The notes under the pieces were generated by a model that worked only from the letters and a program-made list of their open reading frames with translations, searched no databases and had not been told where the DNA came from. DNA of 64,000 nt from NCBI GenBank assembly GCA_016699815.1, contig CP065012.1:2981946-3045945 (forward strand), written 5' to 3'. Positions 36,601 through 49,000 of this stretch are shown piece by piece (the stretch's first letter is position 1; every line of letters starts with the position of its first letter). The translations under genes were made by a program, and so were the position numbers. The DNA is from Chitinophagaceae bacterium. Its GTDB lineage: Bacteria; Bacteroidota; Bacteroidia; Chitinophagales; Chitinophagaceae.

Positions 36601-36699
36601 CAGTTGATTAGGTTTGGCCAGGAATTAAGGCCAGGTACTTACCTTGTAGAAGTATTACAATCCGGCCGCAGAAAAACGGCTACCGTAATTAAACTGTAA
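30574..36699 (+). CDS. Giant T9SS adhesin-like protein, C-terminal fragment with GEVED, Ig-like and HYR domains and T9SS sorting domain
   Basis: The open frame begins at 30574, but the first 9 codons are out-of-frame filler; true coding resumes at 30601 with YLNSASSSAIATG, the second half of a GEVED domain begun in the upstream fragment. Then come Ig-like units, a second complete GEVED domain (about 31587-32025), the repeated beta-sandwich module (32790-33360), a third GEVED (about 34108-34546, ending GEVEDYVLQV), HYR-like units (34750-35490), a Cys/His motif (ICHKQGTHGC...HLAHGDYLGEC, about 36115-36215), a Trp-Gly repeat and a type-A T9SS sorting domain (VAPNPSSTEFVLNV to the end). It has no signal peptide of its own. 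Joined to the upstream fragment it makes about 2818 residues. The product would be a surface-attached adhesin. Confidence 0.82.
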   Translation: MVFLNQVKVYLNSASSSAIATGTIAIPSNAYNGITRLRVLCKYSSESLDTDACSVGSSYAEYEDYDVNITGGVNNPSASFTYTWKIGNTVIGSGSPFTTAVAGATTYTAVVTNSAGCESSADVLVNVNAVPAAPSYFGFSFQCGAQIPVGTVVTSTSGEPAPVFRWYDDQYAGNLLQDGTADHFSSIISTTTTFWVCEVNAVGCESPRIQVDAYVIEPDAITLNTTSTSICFGSSIDLSYSQTGSTNNYVYSLTANPEAGSGITNPVTPSNPLTVTPTAAGTYTYTLDGVENDCVAQSSVSVLVIDISATPVITVTPTIVCPGSEASLTVPSGIVNTYCAVNPTTSTCCEKIGNVTFGSINNYSSSTGGYEDFTALSTNVSAGSSYPINLTSGTFASYSSDQVLVWIDFNQDGDFDDAGEAVLVTPESTSPWSGTISIPSGAYNGPTRMRIRMHDNSLGANTTPCGNSSYGQVEDYSVNITGGASNPSSGTYLWSTGATGNSINVNPLIETTYSVVFTGPGGCASVPAYATVSVHPVPAAPIATNSAHCGDQVPTASVSGAGGTYKWYDAPSGGSLLQDGGSTYTHSINTTTTFYVSETNSFGCEGPRAAVTVTVTVPNPITAFASNPAICIGSPLALVAMQMGVGQTYTYDWTATPATGSGITGTVTGFLQSITPSAPGVYSYNVTGTDATGPNVCIVHANVSVTVNALPPTPVFTATPASICLGNSSALAVVAPASNPIGTATTSNSSAYTPMYRLFEGQRVQYLVRSSELNAAGITGAASLASLVFNVTSIPSGSNLDGYTIRLAHTSSATITTFENPAFTTVFTAASYNAVLGANTFNFSAPYTWNGTDNLLVDIYWDNNADGTCASGSPICWSSGPNITYSNSTFASTVYFYDDNTSSAPRDLSTENTVSGTSTNKPNMTFGLYSGGIYTWSTGATGPTLTVSPSVTTNYTVKFKNTATGCTSLTSAPVAVNVVPLVGNDITVSPVNCANGNFTLTSNATGAPGLIYTWNDGVGGTYPNAATITANLPAGTYNFTVDIMDLCSVVRTVSKTVVVNTLPTIDVATSVPAVCGTGASATLTASGASTYAWSPAAGLSATTGAVVTATPAITSTYTVNGTDANGCVGSTTHTVVVGPAVTVTATATPATVCPGGSSQLLATASTGGGGSTPLATACTPPVANAAISTARYISNVVSSGGVSNFTNPTGLSTNRYGDFTATKIVTANPGTSVTITGTGGASDTYGWGVCVDLNGNGIFESSEITTSGSYLNVYNRTFTAPTDPGSYRIRVMNNWLTTNPSNSCAASGGGTATNGEVEDYVLQVLAPAYVFNFAWTAAPNSTLDNTGITNPMATNINPNAANVPTPADFTIVATEVVSGCSGSAIVTVTAVDDEAPLAPASLPVITGECAATVDAPIAPDNCVGNVTGTTIDPITSDVVTTVTVFEQGVNIITWTFDDGHGNISTVDQTVNLDDVTPPPAPASLPTYTAECEYSVTVVPTVEDECAKTIEGIPTDPGTGDVLTSLTFSTQGVHTIRWVFDDGNGNTSYTDQDVVIQDVTAPALVDCPADIMLPAHMGVATWTAPTATDNCGYGLTVTQTAGPASGSTFANGTTTTITYTATDAGGNSVDCSFNVTRRPELVISVTYNPIMCNGNMTQVTISGSGGNPPYWGTGTFTVGSGTYNFAIWDADGAMATTLMTIAQPDPLLAACGTNNPELFFGYAGDNTATIIASATGGTGPYTISFSMNRPLKCNISWGSSDETWVAAANTATNTYTVCPGSGSLSQPPVSTSTATLNAGETYSLNVSLMQDAVITATITDANGCVQKCTTPIFAQDVRCLGGIGNLVKICHKQGTHGCRTMCVSQGAVAAHLAHGDYLGECTTNCHNHNPWPWWGPGWGWWGPGWGWWGWWPGWGWWGPGYGNPNPGNPWGWKGDGNTTTPPIAVETSKGGTTMQQEATDIDIFSLKVAPNPSSTEFVLNVSTANTTDRMLVNIYDVTGKIYKQFKAQPSQLIRFGQELRPGTYLVEVLQSGRRKTATVIKL
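30594..30606 (+). other. Frameshift site inside a GEVED domain
   Basis: The upstream frame reads FEPGES up to base 30599 and the downstream frame reads YLNSASSS from 30601. Comparison with the second GEVED copy (GEAVLVTPEST...) shows the same length if a single base (30600) is skipped. One surplus base, or two missing, explains the break. There is no homopolymer run or slippery heptamer here. Confidence 0.8.
36247..36336 (+). repeat. Trp-Gly coding tandem repeat (21-base unit)
   Basis: Units of the heptapeptide WWGPGWG occur at 36247-36267 and 36268-36288, then a degenerate unit (36289-36315) and a final WWGPGYG (36316-36336). It lies between the Cys/His motif and the sorting domain of the adhesin. 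Confidence 0.85.
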
Positions 36700-36722
36700 G
36701 GGTTTCTTTACCATAAATAACT

Positions 36723-36753
36723 AAGGCTGCTTTGCAAAAAGCAGCCTTTTTTT
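36723..36753 (+). terminator. Strong rho-independent terminator after the first giant adhesin gene
   Basis: AAGGCTGCTTT (36723-36733) pairs fully with AAAGCAGCCTT (36738-36748) around a 4-base loop and runs into seven T (36747-36753). Confidence 0.92.
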
Positions 36754-37068
36754 ATGCCTTTTCTTTAAATTTTGCAGCAGGGATAAGGATGCAAAATATT
36801 TTTGTATAAAGTAGCATTTAAGAGCAATAATTAATGATAAAAGGGAAAATTTATATTATTCACATTGTAAAGAAAAATAAATTAACAATGTATTGTATTT
36901 CCATTAATTCAATTAACTTACGCTCCCAATATCCCTGTTAGAGGACCCCCAAACTATGCCGCTAACTAGCATTCACCAATCCGCATACACTATTAAATGC
37001 TGTTTTTAAAATTGATTAAATTTTTTACTTAAAAAAATTAAGGACACTTATTGCTATAATTCAAAACT
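36754..37068 (+). other. Gene-free leader region of the second giant adhesin gene
   Basis: No gene is visible between the terminator and the ATG at 37069. A promoter (36771-36804) lies at the left end, leaving an untranslated leader of about 255 bases. It contains AT-rich stretches around a more mixed core at 36910-37000, with a run of C (GAGGACCCCC, 36942-36951). I found no known riboswitch pattern and no obvious similarity to the leader of the first adhesin gene. Confidence 0.5.
36771..36804 (+). promoter_or_regulatory. Promoter of the second giant adhesin gene
   Basis: TTTG (36771-36774), a 22-base spacer and a perfect -7 element TATTTTTG (36797-36804). The spacer is slightly longer than the usual 19-21. 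Confidence 0.5.
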
Positions 37069-40000
37069 ATGATGAAGAAATTTTACTTCGCATTCTTAAC
37101 CTTTTTGCTGATTTCCACAGTAAATTCTTTTGCACAGGTAACTGTAGGAGTAACGCCCTACACAACTGTTGGTGCTGCTTTTGCCGCTATTAACGCCGGT
37201 ACACATACTGGGGCTATTACGGTAAACATTAATGCAAATACTACAGAACCGGTAACAGCAGTACTTAACTCAAGCGGAACCGGCGCTGCAAATTACACTT
37301 CGGTATTGGTTACGCCTACGGCAAATGTAACTGTAACCGGAAGTATTGTTGGTGCCATTATTAAACTCAATGGCGCCGACCAGGTAACCATAGATGGTAA
37401 TAACCAGTTGACCATTTCCAACACTTCTACTTCCTTAGATGCTGTAGTGGTATGGCTTGCATCGGCATCTACATCCGATGGCGCTACCGAAAACCATATT
37501 TTGAATACTACAATTTTAGGTTCGGGTACCACAATGGGCAGTACCAATACATATGCCGGAGTTATTTCATCCAGCGGAACCAATATACGTGGCGCTGCAG
37601 ATGCGGCCAACAAGAGTAATGAGTTTGCCTATTTAAAAATCAAAAGCTGCTATATAGGTATTGGCCTTTGGGGCGTACCAGGTAATGAAGAAGCCAATAT
37701 GATTGATACCTGTACCATTGGCTCCGGTATTGTTGCTGAAAAAATACATTACCAGGGAATTATGATATCCAACCAAACCGATGTAGTTGTAAGGCGGAAT
37801 ATCATTAATGGTATTGATGGAAATATTGCTTCAAATACAAACACCATTGCCGGAATTGAAGTGGTGGGAACCATTACCAATGGAGAAATTTTTAAAAACA
37901 GGATAAGTGATATTTATAACGGTAACTTATCTAGATATGCTTCTTTTGGTATTGCATTAGAAAATACAAACGGGGTTTCAGGCCTAAGGGTGTACAACAA
38001 CTTTATTTGGAATGTACGGGCAGTTGGAGAAAGTTTTATTCCTTCTTTTGTATCTGATAATGGACATGGCATAGGTATTAACAGCGGAGGTGGATATAAT
38101 ATTTGGAATAACAGCATCAGCATGGCGCAAAACCAGGATAATGGCGCTAATTCTTCATGTATTTTTGTTAGCTCAGGCGTTGGCACGGGGTTAAATATCC
38201 GTAATAATATTTTATCCAATACCCAAACCACGGGTGTACGTTATTCCATGTATTCTTCGGTTGGCAATGCCAATTATGCAACCGGTAGCGGCGGTGCCTT
38301 AAATTATAACGATTATTTTTCCAACAACTTTATTGGCTTTATGGGTGGCCAACAGGCAACTCTTGCGGCATGGCAGGCAGCAACAACACAAGATGCCAAC
38401 TCTGTAGCAGTAAATCCGCAATTTGTAGGCCCCAATAGCAACCTTCATCTAAATAGCGGCTCACCCTTGGATAATGTGGGCAGCGTAATTGCAGGTATCA
38501 CAACGGATATTGATGGCGATACCCGTTCAGCAACACCTGATATTGGCGCAGATGAATTTACGTCTGTACCCTGTAATGCTGCACCTGCAGGTGGAACGGC
38601 AAGTTTTTCGGCTGCTTCTATAATAACTGCAGAAAACATTTGCCGTACCGGAACGGTTGACCTTTTTGCTACATCTTATGGCTGGGGTGGTAATGTTACC
38701 TATGTTTGGCAATCGGGCCCTACAGCAGGCGGCCCATGGGCAAATATTGGTGCGCCATCAACTGTGTATTCCGATGCAATTGGCGTGGCTATTTCTGCAA
38801 CTACTTTTTATCGTTTGCTTGTAAATTGCCCGGGCTTTGGTTCAAATGCCTCTACAATAATTTCGGCAACAGTAGATAACCCGGCCATAGCAACAACAAC
38901 ATCGGGTACACGCTGCGGTTATGGTACGGTAAACCTTGGGGCAACTGCGCCGGGCTACACTGTAAACTGGTACACTGCTTTAACTGGTGGGGTTCCCATA
39001 GGAACGGGCACAAGCTTTACTACTCCTCCTATAAATACTACTACAACTTATTATGCAGCTGCAACTGCAGGCAGCGGCCCGGCAATAGTAGGCCCGCAAC
39101 TTTTAACTCCAGGTAGTACAACTTGCGGAGGAATTTCGGTGAGCAATTTAGCCGACTGGCCGGTACGTTTTGATGTAATGGCGCCCATTACCATACAAAG
39201 TGTAAAGGTAGTGGTGGTAGGTACTTCAATAAATGTTGGCCTGCGTGCATCACTGAGTAATGTAAATATTGCTACATTCAACCATACTTATACGCCTGCT
39301 GAAATTTCAGCAGGTATTGCAACCCTGCCTTTAAACTTTGTTATTAATACAGCTGGAAACTACCAATTGACAAATATTAGTGGTGGGGTAGGCAGGATAC
39401 CTTCAATGAGTTGTTCATACCCATTCAATAGCCCGGGTGGTAATTTTTCCATTGTAGGTTCAGCCATTTTTTCTACAACTTCAACCTCTACAGCATATTA
39501 TAATTCGTTTTTTGATTTTGTAATAGTAGAAGGTTGCGAAGGAACAAGGGTTGCTGTTTTAGCAACAGTAAACACTCCTCCGGCTATGACTTTATCTGCA
39601 AGCCCATCAACAACAATATGCAGCGGAAGCAGTGTAACGATTACCGCAACAAGTGCAAACCCCAATTATACTTATTTATGGCAACCGGGCAATATTGCCG
39701 GAGCTTCTATTTCGGTTACACCATCCGGTACAGGCTATTATATAGTAACGGCTACAGATATTACAACTACACCAGTTTGTGTAAATAAAGATTCCATTTT
39801 AATTACCGTAAACCCCACGCCGGCAAATATTAACCTTGCACCAGCTACAGCTTCAATTTGCCCGAATAATATATTGAATCTGTTTGTTACGGGAGGCGTT
39901 GTTCCAAACCAAACCATTGTGCATACTAATGTAAATACCGGCCCAAGTTTATTTCAGGCTGATGACCTCATAGTACCAACAGATTGGATTTCTAACCTTA

Positions 40001-43000
40001 TTTCCGGCCCTGCAGTAACTCAATTTACGAGAAGGGCAAGCCCTTACATGGGCTATTTTAATACCATAAGTAACGACAACAGTACTTTCTTTTACTCCGA
40101 TGCCGATGCAGGCGGACCTGGAAATACAACAAATACTGAAATAGTTTCTCCTGTGATGGACTTTACAGGACTTGGCGCAGATGGCGCAATTAATTTCTGG
40201 CATGCTTATTTAGCTTGGTTTAATGATATAGAAGTAGCGGTGCAATACAGGGTAGGTGCAGGTGCATGGAATAATATACAGGATTATACCGGGAGCAGCC
40301 AGGGTACTGCCACAAATTTTGTTAATGCCAATCTATTACTTACAGCTGTGCCCCGTGTACCCAATGTACAAATAAGATTCCATTATGAAAGTATCTGGGG
40401 TTATTATTGGGCAATTGATAACATAAAGATTACCGGTACAAATACTGCTCCAATAACCTGGACCTATAGCCCGGGGCCAAATCCGCTTTGGGCAACAAAT
40501 GCAGGTTCTGGAGGTGCAGCTTATGTAGGTGGTACAAATGCAACTCAGGTATGGTTTGAAACAGGTACCATAAATACATATACAGTAGTGGCTCATGCAG
40601 GTTCTGGAGCATGCACAAAAACAGATACCTCTATTGTAACGGTTACCAGCGCTGGTGGAGTAGCCTCAATTGGTTTGAGTTCTTCGGATGGAGATAATAA
40701 AGTTTGTGCAGGGGATAGTATAACTTTTTCTGCTTTACCATCAGGCCAAATGGGCGCCAATGCCAACTATTTGTGGTGGCTTGATGCGGATGGCCCGGGT
40801 GCTGGTGGATTTGTACTACTGGTAGGTCCAAATACGCCACCGGATTTTACCTATACTTATACTCCTGCAACTGCAGTATCCTATATTAAAGTATCCATGC
40901 GTAAAAAGCCCTCAGACCCTTGTACCTCCTATCCTGCAGGTGATTCAGTATTTGCACAAGTTACCGTTTACAGGTACAGCAATACTTCGCCTACTATTTC
41001 AGGTGCAGTCGCAGGTTGTGTTGCACCGCCCAATATTAACCTTACAGCTAACCCTTCAAGTGTAGATATTACTTACCAGTGGATGCTGAACGGCACGCCA
41101 ATTGGAGGAGCAACAGCTCAGGTTTATGGCGCTCCCGGCCCCGGTAATTATAGTGTTGCTGTAATAAACGGCAATGCCTGCTTTGATACGGCAACTCATG
41201 TAATTACTGCATCAAATACCTATACAATTACTGCAACTGCAACGGCAAATGGAATGCTAACGCCTATTGGAGCCGTACCAGTAAATTGTAATGCCGATAC
41301 CTCATTTACTGCTGTAGCCAATGTGGGCTTTACCATTTTGGATGTAATAGTTGATGCTGTAAGCCTTGGGCCACAGGCGTCTCCGTATGTTTATACTTTC
41401 TTAAATGTTAATGTAAACCATACCATTCATGTAGTGTTTGGTTTAGCTGGATGTGATACACCGGCCTCAGTAAGCATGGTGGATACCGTAAATATTTGTG
41501 CAGGTAATGTATTTAGCTTGTCGGATGCATCCGCATCTGTTGTAAATGCAGCAACAGCTACATGGAGTACGGCTCCCGGCTGGGGTTCGGGAACTTTTAG
41601 CCCAAGTACAGCATGGGGTACAGCAACTACTTATACCCCTTCAGCCGCAGATATTACTGCCGGTATTGTAAAAATTGTGCTTTTAAGCAATGTGCCGCCA
41701 TCTCCATGTAACCTGGCATCGAGTGATACATTGATTTTAAGGATCTATGGTAAACCATCGGTAGGTACTACGGGTATTTTTGGTTATTGCCCAAGCTCCA
41801 ATACTACTATTACGGCAAACGCTGTTTTCCCGGGTGCAGTAGCATACCAATGGTACAATGGTGTAGCTGTAACGCCTATTGGAGGCGCTACTATGCCTAC
41901 GCATAATTTTAACGCCAGTGGTACTTATAGCGTGGTAGCTACCGGCACCCCAGGCGGTTGTAAAGATACCAGCAGCTTTACTATAGTTGCTGCTGCTAAT
42001 CCTTCGGTTACTATTGGTGGGCCCAACCTGGTTTGTGAAGGTTCTACCTCTACTTCACTTTCCTCAATTCCGGTTGCAGGCTCGGGAGCTATTACCGGCT
42101 ATCAATGGTATACTGGCCCCACATGGCCGGCAACTCCTGTAGTAATTGAAACCAATCCTAGTTATAATATCCTTGTAGCTAACCAAACCTATTGGGTGCA
42201 GGTAACCGATAGCTATGGATGTACGGCTCATAACCCCACAGGCCATGCCGTTGCCATAGATATGAGCCCGCTCAACGGCTCTTATACCATTGGCCCGGGT
42301 GGACAAACCTGCAGCAATTTTGCCAGTTTCGACAGCGCTGTTTCTGCCTTAAACAGAAGAGGAATAAGCGGCGATGTAACTATACAAGCTGTTTCAGGTA
42401 TTGTGGAAACCGTACCTGTAGGTGGTTTAAAACTTGGCCCGGTTGCCGGCAATACCGGCACAAGAAGGATTCGTTTTACCAACGACGGCCTGGGAGCACA
42501 TCCTTTATTAAAAGCTTTTGCTGGCGGCTCGGCTACTCCTGCTACCGTTACAGCGCAAGACGGTATTTGGAGCATTAGCGGCGTAGATAATTTAACCATT
42601 GATGGTATTGACCTCCTGGATGAGAATACACTTAATAACGCCACCATGGAATATGGATATGGCTTTTTTAAAGTAAGCGGTACCGATGGTTGCCAAAACG
42701 ACTCTGTAATTAATTGTGTAATTACTTTAAACAAGGTGAATAATGTTACAGGAGCGGGTACTTCTTACGAAGGCAATAAAGGTATTTGGATGGTGAATAG
42801 TACAAGCACGGCACCTACAACTGCATTAACGGTAACAGCTGCAAGCGGCAGCAATTCCAATAATCGTTTTTATAACAACACCATCAGTAATGTTCATAAT
42901 GGTATTGTACTTTACGGGTTTGCGGCTTCTGCAGGCGTAGGCCCTTCACCAAGCCCTGCAACTTTCTATGGTGATTTAAATAACGATATTGGCGGTGCGG

Positions 43001-46000
43001 TAAATACCAATGGTAATACGATTACCAACTATGGTTCTAATTCCGTTGCCGTGGCAAATATTGCTGCGGCCATAAGGGTGCGCTACCAGTGGAGTAATAA
43101 TATTTCGTTTAACAATATCAATAATAACAATGGAAGCGGCGAATTTCATTCCGGTGTACTTAAGGGAATATTAACAGCCGATGGAGCAAGCGCCAATATT
43201 ACCATATCTAACAATACTATTGATGTAAAAAGCGGAAGCACTACTGCTGCCTGTTCTGCAATTGATAATGCAATAGGGATTGGCGCCGCATTGGGCCAGG
43301 CAGTTAATATTACCAGCAATATAATTACAGGATCTTATACTACAGCTACCAGTGGAATATGGGAAGGTATAAGGAACCAAAATGTAAATGCGCCTACCAT
43401 GAATATAAATGGTAACCGTATTCAAAATGTAAGCAATGTAGGTACGGGAACCTGGTCAGCTATTTATAACATTGGAAGCAGTAATGCTGTATTAAATATC
43501 AATAACAATGTGGTAAGTAATAATACCATTAATGGTACGGGAACCGCAAATTTTATAATTTCTACATTAGGAACTAATACGAATAATACTATTTCCGGTA
43601 ATACCATTTCCAATAATAGTTGTGCAAGTTTGGCCATCACATCAGTAATCAGTTTTACCAGTGCGACTAATACACCTATTGTTGACATTACAACAAACAC
43701 TATCAGGAATAATACTTTTACCGGTGCATTTTCAACAGCCCGAACAATAAGTATGCTGTTTTATACTGGCGCAGGTGATGTTTTGAATATTTCTGGTAAC
43801 CAGTTTATTGATAATGGTATTACAGCAAACAATAATAACGCAGTTTCAATTACCTTAAACGCTGTTGCCAATAATGTTTCCGCAGGTACAACCTATAATA
43901 CAGAAACCATTACCAATAATACTATTGACAGCCTGTATATAAAAGGTACTTCAACTGCCGCACAGCATATAAGGGGTTTAAATATATATAATAACGATGC
44001 TGCGCCTGTAGCAAGAACTTACTCTGGCAATATCATTAAAAAACTGGCTGCACTTACCGGTACTGCTAATACGGTGTTGGGTATTAATGCAGGAGGCAGC
44101 AATGCGCCATTTAATTTATTTCAAAATACTATACGCAGGATTTACAGCAATAGTGCAGGTGCAAGCACCATTACCGGAGTAAACCTGCCTGCATTTACTA
44201 ACCCTATCAGTATTTATAACAATACAATTGACAGTGTATTTACTACTGCCGGTACAGGGGCCACAATAACCGGTATTAATAACGCAGCAACGGGTGCCAC
44301 ATCTATGTATGGCAATACCATCAGCAATATGTATTTTGCCGCAAATACCGGAACCAGCGCTACCATTCATGGCCTTTTAATGCAGGCTCCGGGAGATGGA
44401 TCGGCGGTATATGAAAACAAAATAAGTAATTTATATTTTGCCTCTAATGCAGCAGGAGCTACAGCAACAATTACTGGCGTAAATATTGCGGCTGGCACAG
44501 GTTATATTACTGCATATAAAGACAGTATTGCAAAGCTGTATACCAGTGCAACAGTCTCTGCCGATATTCGAGGTATTAATATCAATAATGTAAGCGCAAC
44601 CGTTTCTAATATTTATCAAAATAAAGTAAGTGAACTTTATCCCGGCCAGGGTGCCGGCGCTTCTGCCGTACGTGGTATTTTACTTGGATTAAACACACTG
44701 GCAACCGTATATAATAATTTTGTAAATATTGATTTAACATCAGCGCCTGTTCCTGCTGCAAATGCAGTGCTTACGGGAATAAGGTCGCAGGTAGGCATAT
44801 TGGGTAACAATGCAGGCCAAAAACTATTTTTTAATACCGTTAGGCTTGCTGGTACCGGTAGTGGTGCTGCATTTAGCTCAACGGCTGTTTATAATAATAG
44901 TGCTGCAGCTTTTGAAATGAAGAACAATATTTTTGTAAACCTGGGTACAGCTGTTACTCCGGCCAATGTGATGGCATTTACTGGCGCAGTTGCCAACTCC
45001 AATAATAACAACTGGTATGCAACCGGCCAAACGATTGCGCAGGTGCAAACAGCTACCGGCGGCGATGCTGCTTCTCAAAACATTAACCCGCTTTTTGTAA
45101 GCACTGCTGATTTGCATATACAAAATAATGCAGCCAACTTTTTACTGGAAGGAACCGGTACCGCAATAGCCGGTATTACTGACGATATTGATGGAGACAA
45201 CAGGGCATCATCATCGCCTGTGGACTTAGGTGCCGATGCTATGATGCTTTCTCCATGGCCCATGTACCGTTCGCATTTTGCAACGGGCAACTGGGATACC
45301 AATACCGATTGGGAAGAATCAACAGATGGAGGTGGTACCTGGAACTACCCAGCAGTATTAAAACCTGCCAAAAATGTAAACAGCGGAATTTTAGTACAAG
45401 CAGGTCATGTAATGAATATAAGATTGGCAGGAGAATCTATGGATCATGTATTAGTACAGGGTACCCTGGTGTTGCAAACAGGTGGAATAATGGAACTGAA
45501 TAATAGCGGCGGAACAGATATGCATGTTGACGAAAATGGTAAATTTTTGGTAACCACTACGGCAAACTATGCAACTGCAATGAGCTTTACCTCAAATCCC
45601 GATATTATTGTTGATACATTGGGTGTGATACAAATAGGCACTGGTGCCGCAACCGGCACAGGCTACGAAGGTTTTGCCACAAGTACCGATAATGTTTGGA
45701 GGCATGACGCCTGGTTTATCTGGAATAACGGCCTTGCCTTTAGCGGAAATGCAACTTATTTCCCCAATGTGGCTACGCCTGCTTATGTACCCGTATTTAG
45801 CGTTTTATCTACTACGGCTACTACTGGAGGTACGGCTTTGGTGATTAATGGAATATTTGATATTAGAACTAATGTAACCTTTAGCACAGCAACAGGTGCC
45901 AGAACATTTAAGAACGGAATTACAGGCAACAGTACGCTTACTATACCTGCTGGCGGCAGCGGCTCGCAAAATATAACTGGAACAACGCCAATACCACAAT

Positions 46001-49000
46001 TTGCAATATCTGCTCCAGGAGCAACAGCTATTTTGGGAGGTAGTACTATGCTTAACCTTAATTTGGCCAAAACACTCAATATTGCAACAACTGCAACTGT
46101 GGTAGTTCCCAAAGATTCTTCGGTTACGATATCAAGTACAGTTTCACCAACTGCCATTAGTAAAGCCGGCACAGCCAACTTTATAGTAAGCGGTTTGGCA
46201 GATATGACCACAACCAATATGAGCAATACCGCCGGCGCTGTAACCATTAATGGTACTTTAAGAACCGCTGCTATAGATGGATTAAGAGGAGGCGGAACTG
46301 CAACGGTAAGTGCAGGAACCGTTACTGTAAACCACGGAAGCTTAGTGGAATATTATGCTGCAGGTAACCAAAATGTAACAGGCTCGGGTGTGCTGGGCGG
46401 TAGCACTTATCATGCTATTAAGTTCTCAGGCAGTGGTACAAAACTATTAACCAACCTAGCCAATGTTCACGATAGTGTAATTATTACCGGTACAGCTGTT
46501 GTAGATGCCATGAGTTTTAACCTGGGTTCTTCTGTTGGTGAAACCTTTATTATGGATGGCGGCCGCTTAAGATTAGGAACAGTTACCACACCTGGCCCAC
46601 TGATGGATGGCGTTTATAAACTCACAGGAGGCGTTGTAGAATTTGCAGGAAGCAATGTTTCTCGCCAAACGATACGAGGTACGCAAACCAATGCCTATTA
46701 CAATGTGGAAGTTACCGGCACCAATGTTGGTCAGTCATCGGGCAATATCAATATCAGGAACGGTGGTACATTTACCATTAAATCAAATGCTGTATTGCAC
46801 ATGAACGATGTGTCTATTGTTGACTCATCAGGCACTGGAACACAAAGTTTTATTATGGAAGCAAATTCAAAATTGTTTACAGCAAATACCCTTGGTTTTA
46901 ACGGCCCGTTAATTGGCTTCAATGCTCCTACAGTAAAATCGGATATTGAAACGATTAACCTGGCAACGGGAAGCAGCATTGATTATAACAGAAGCAATTT
47001 TTACCTTGGCCTTGCTAATGGCAACCAGGTGGTAACCACTACTTTACCATATCAACACTTAATATTAAGTGGAGATGGAAATAAAACTCCTGCAGCCGGA
47101 GCAACCATAGTTGTTGCGGGTAATTTAACCAAGGGCGGAAGGCCATCTGCAATATTTATGCACAACGATGGTACTGTTGAGTTAAATAGTACAACGGCTC
47201 AAACCTATACTGATACGGCATTTGTAAAACAAATTATTGAACTAAATAGCCTTACTTTAAAAAATAACGGTTCGGTTACGCTTAAAAACAGTATTGCAGT
47301 AAACCAAAAAATGCTATTTGATAACAGCACGCCAAATACTGTATTTGTGCTTGATTCTGGCAATGTGCATTTAAGAAGCAGGGCAGATACAACCGCATGG
47401 GTGGCTGCTATTCCTTCAACTGTATTTATAAATTACGATAATGCCGGAACCGATCATAACCGGGGAAGGTTTGTGGTAGAAAGGTATAACTACAATGCCC
47501 GTAAATGGAGGTTTTACAGCATTCCCGATACAACAGTACAAACCATTAACCAGGCATGGCAGGAAGGCGCAACTAATATTTCTCAAAACCCTGTGCCAGG
47601 TTACGGAACCCTTATTGGCAGCTACTATAGCAACTGGAACACGCCTGCCCGTCAATGGTTTGATATGTACACTGCAGGCGGCCATGATATGAAATGGTGG
47701 AGTAACGATGCCAGCCAGCGTTATAATACTATTGGTAAAACAGATACTTTAATTGCAACCAATACAGGATGGATGAAGTTTGTACGTGGAGACAGAACCG
47801 TTACTGCTGGAACCGGTATAAGTTTACTACGTACAAGAGGTAAAATTAAACGCAATGCTCAGTCGGTAACCTTTACGGCTACAGCAGCCAACCAATACTT
47901 TAGTGTGGGTAACCCTTATCCATCATCGGTAGATATGCGGCAAATTTCTAAATCCGGTTTTGTATCCGGTCCGGGAGCAAGGGTACAGCAGTTCCTCATT
48001 TGGGATCCACGCCTTGGTGGCGCTTATGGCTTAGGCGCATTCCAGGCATTTGCCTGGGATGGAACCAACTATAGGGTTACACCGGGTGGCGGTAGTTATG
48101 GTGCAAATGGAACTGTGGATAATATAATTGAAAGTGGCGCAGCCTTCTTTGTACAATCCTCCGGCATTGGTGCAGGTACAGTAAGCTTTGCCGAGGCTAC
48201 AAAAGTGGATGGAAGCAGGGAAGTATTCCGCATTAATGGCCTGGAAGAAAAACTCAGCGTAATATTAGAAAGCAACCCCGTTGGAGAAACGCCGGAAGTA
48301 ATGGATGGTTTAATGGCAATGTTTGATGATAGCTATACTAATGAAATAGATGCTAACGACCTGAAGAAATTTGCCAACCCCGGAGAAAATATTTCTATCA
48401 ACAAAGGAGATAATAATTTACTGATGATAGAAAGCCACCCAAGCATTGTGGCAGATGATACTTTGTTCCTGAAAATTTCGGGTATGAAGGCCAGGCCTTA
48501 CCGCCTGAATATACAACCGGAAAATATGGCGAAGCCCGGTTTAATGGCATGGCTTGTAGATAAATTTACCGAAACATCTACACCCATTGATTTGCTCACG
48601 GGCTTAATCTATAATTTCGACATCAGCACCAATCCATCTGCCGTGCCAGACCGGTTTATGATTGTATTTAAAAATGCAACCGTGGTGCCCGTTAAAATTG
48701 TAAGCATTGCCGCAGAACGAAACAACAATGGCAGCAATACCGTAAAATGGAGGGTGGAAAATGAAACCGGCGTTGCTCATTATGAGTTGCAACGCAGCCA
48801 TAATGGTAGCAACTTTACAGCATTGCAAAGTAATATTGCTGCAACCAATAACAATGGCGGTAGTGAAATGTACAACCGTATAGATGCCAATCCATTGGTA
48901 GCCGATAACTATTACAGGATAAAAGCCACTTTGCAAAACGGAAGGATCGAATACAGTGCAATTGTGAAACTTAGCCAGGTAAAAGCGCCGTCTTCTATTA

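Noticed and set aside
28242..36699. Possible CRISPR or DNA repeat array
   Set aside because: The recurring blocks are diverged protein domains (Ig-like, GEVED) without uniform spacers or identical direct repeats.
37293..47692. Many antisense and alternate-frame open frames of 60-150 codons inside the second giant gene
   Set aside because: The repetitive, stop-poor Thr/Asn/Gly-rich coding sequence leaves long open frames on all strands. They lack plausible starts, signal sequences or domains and are shadows of the sense gene.
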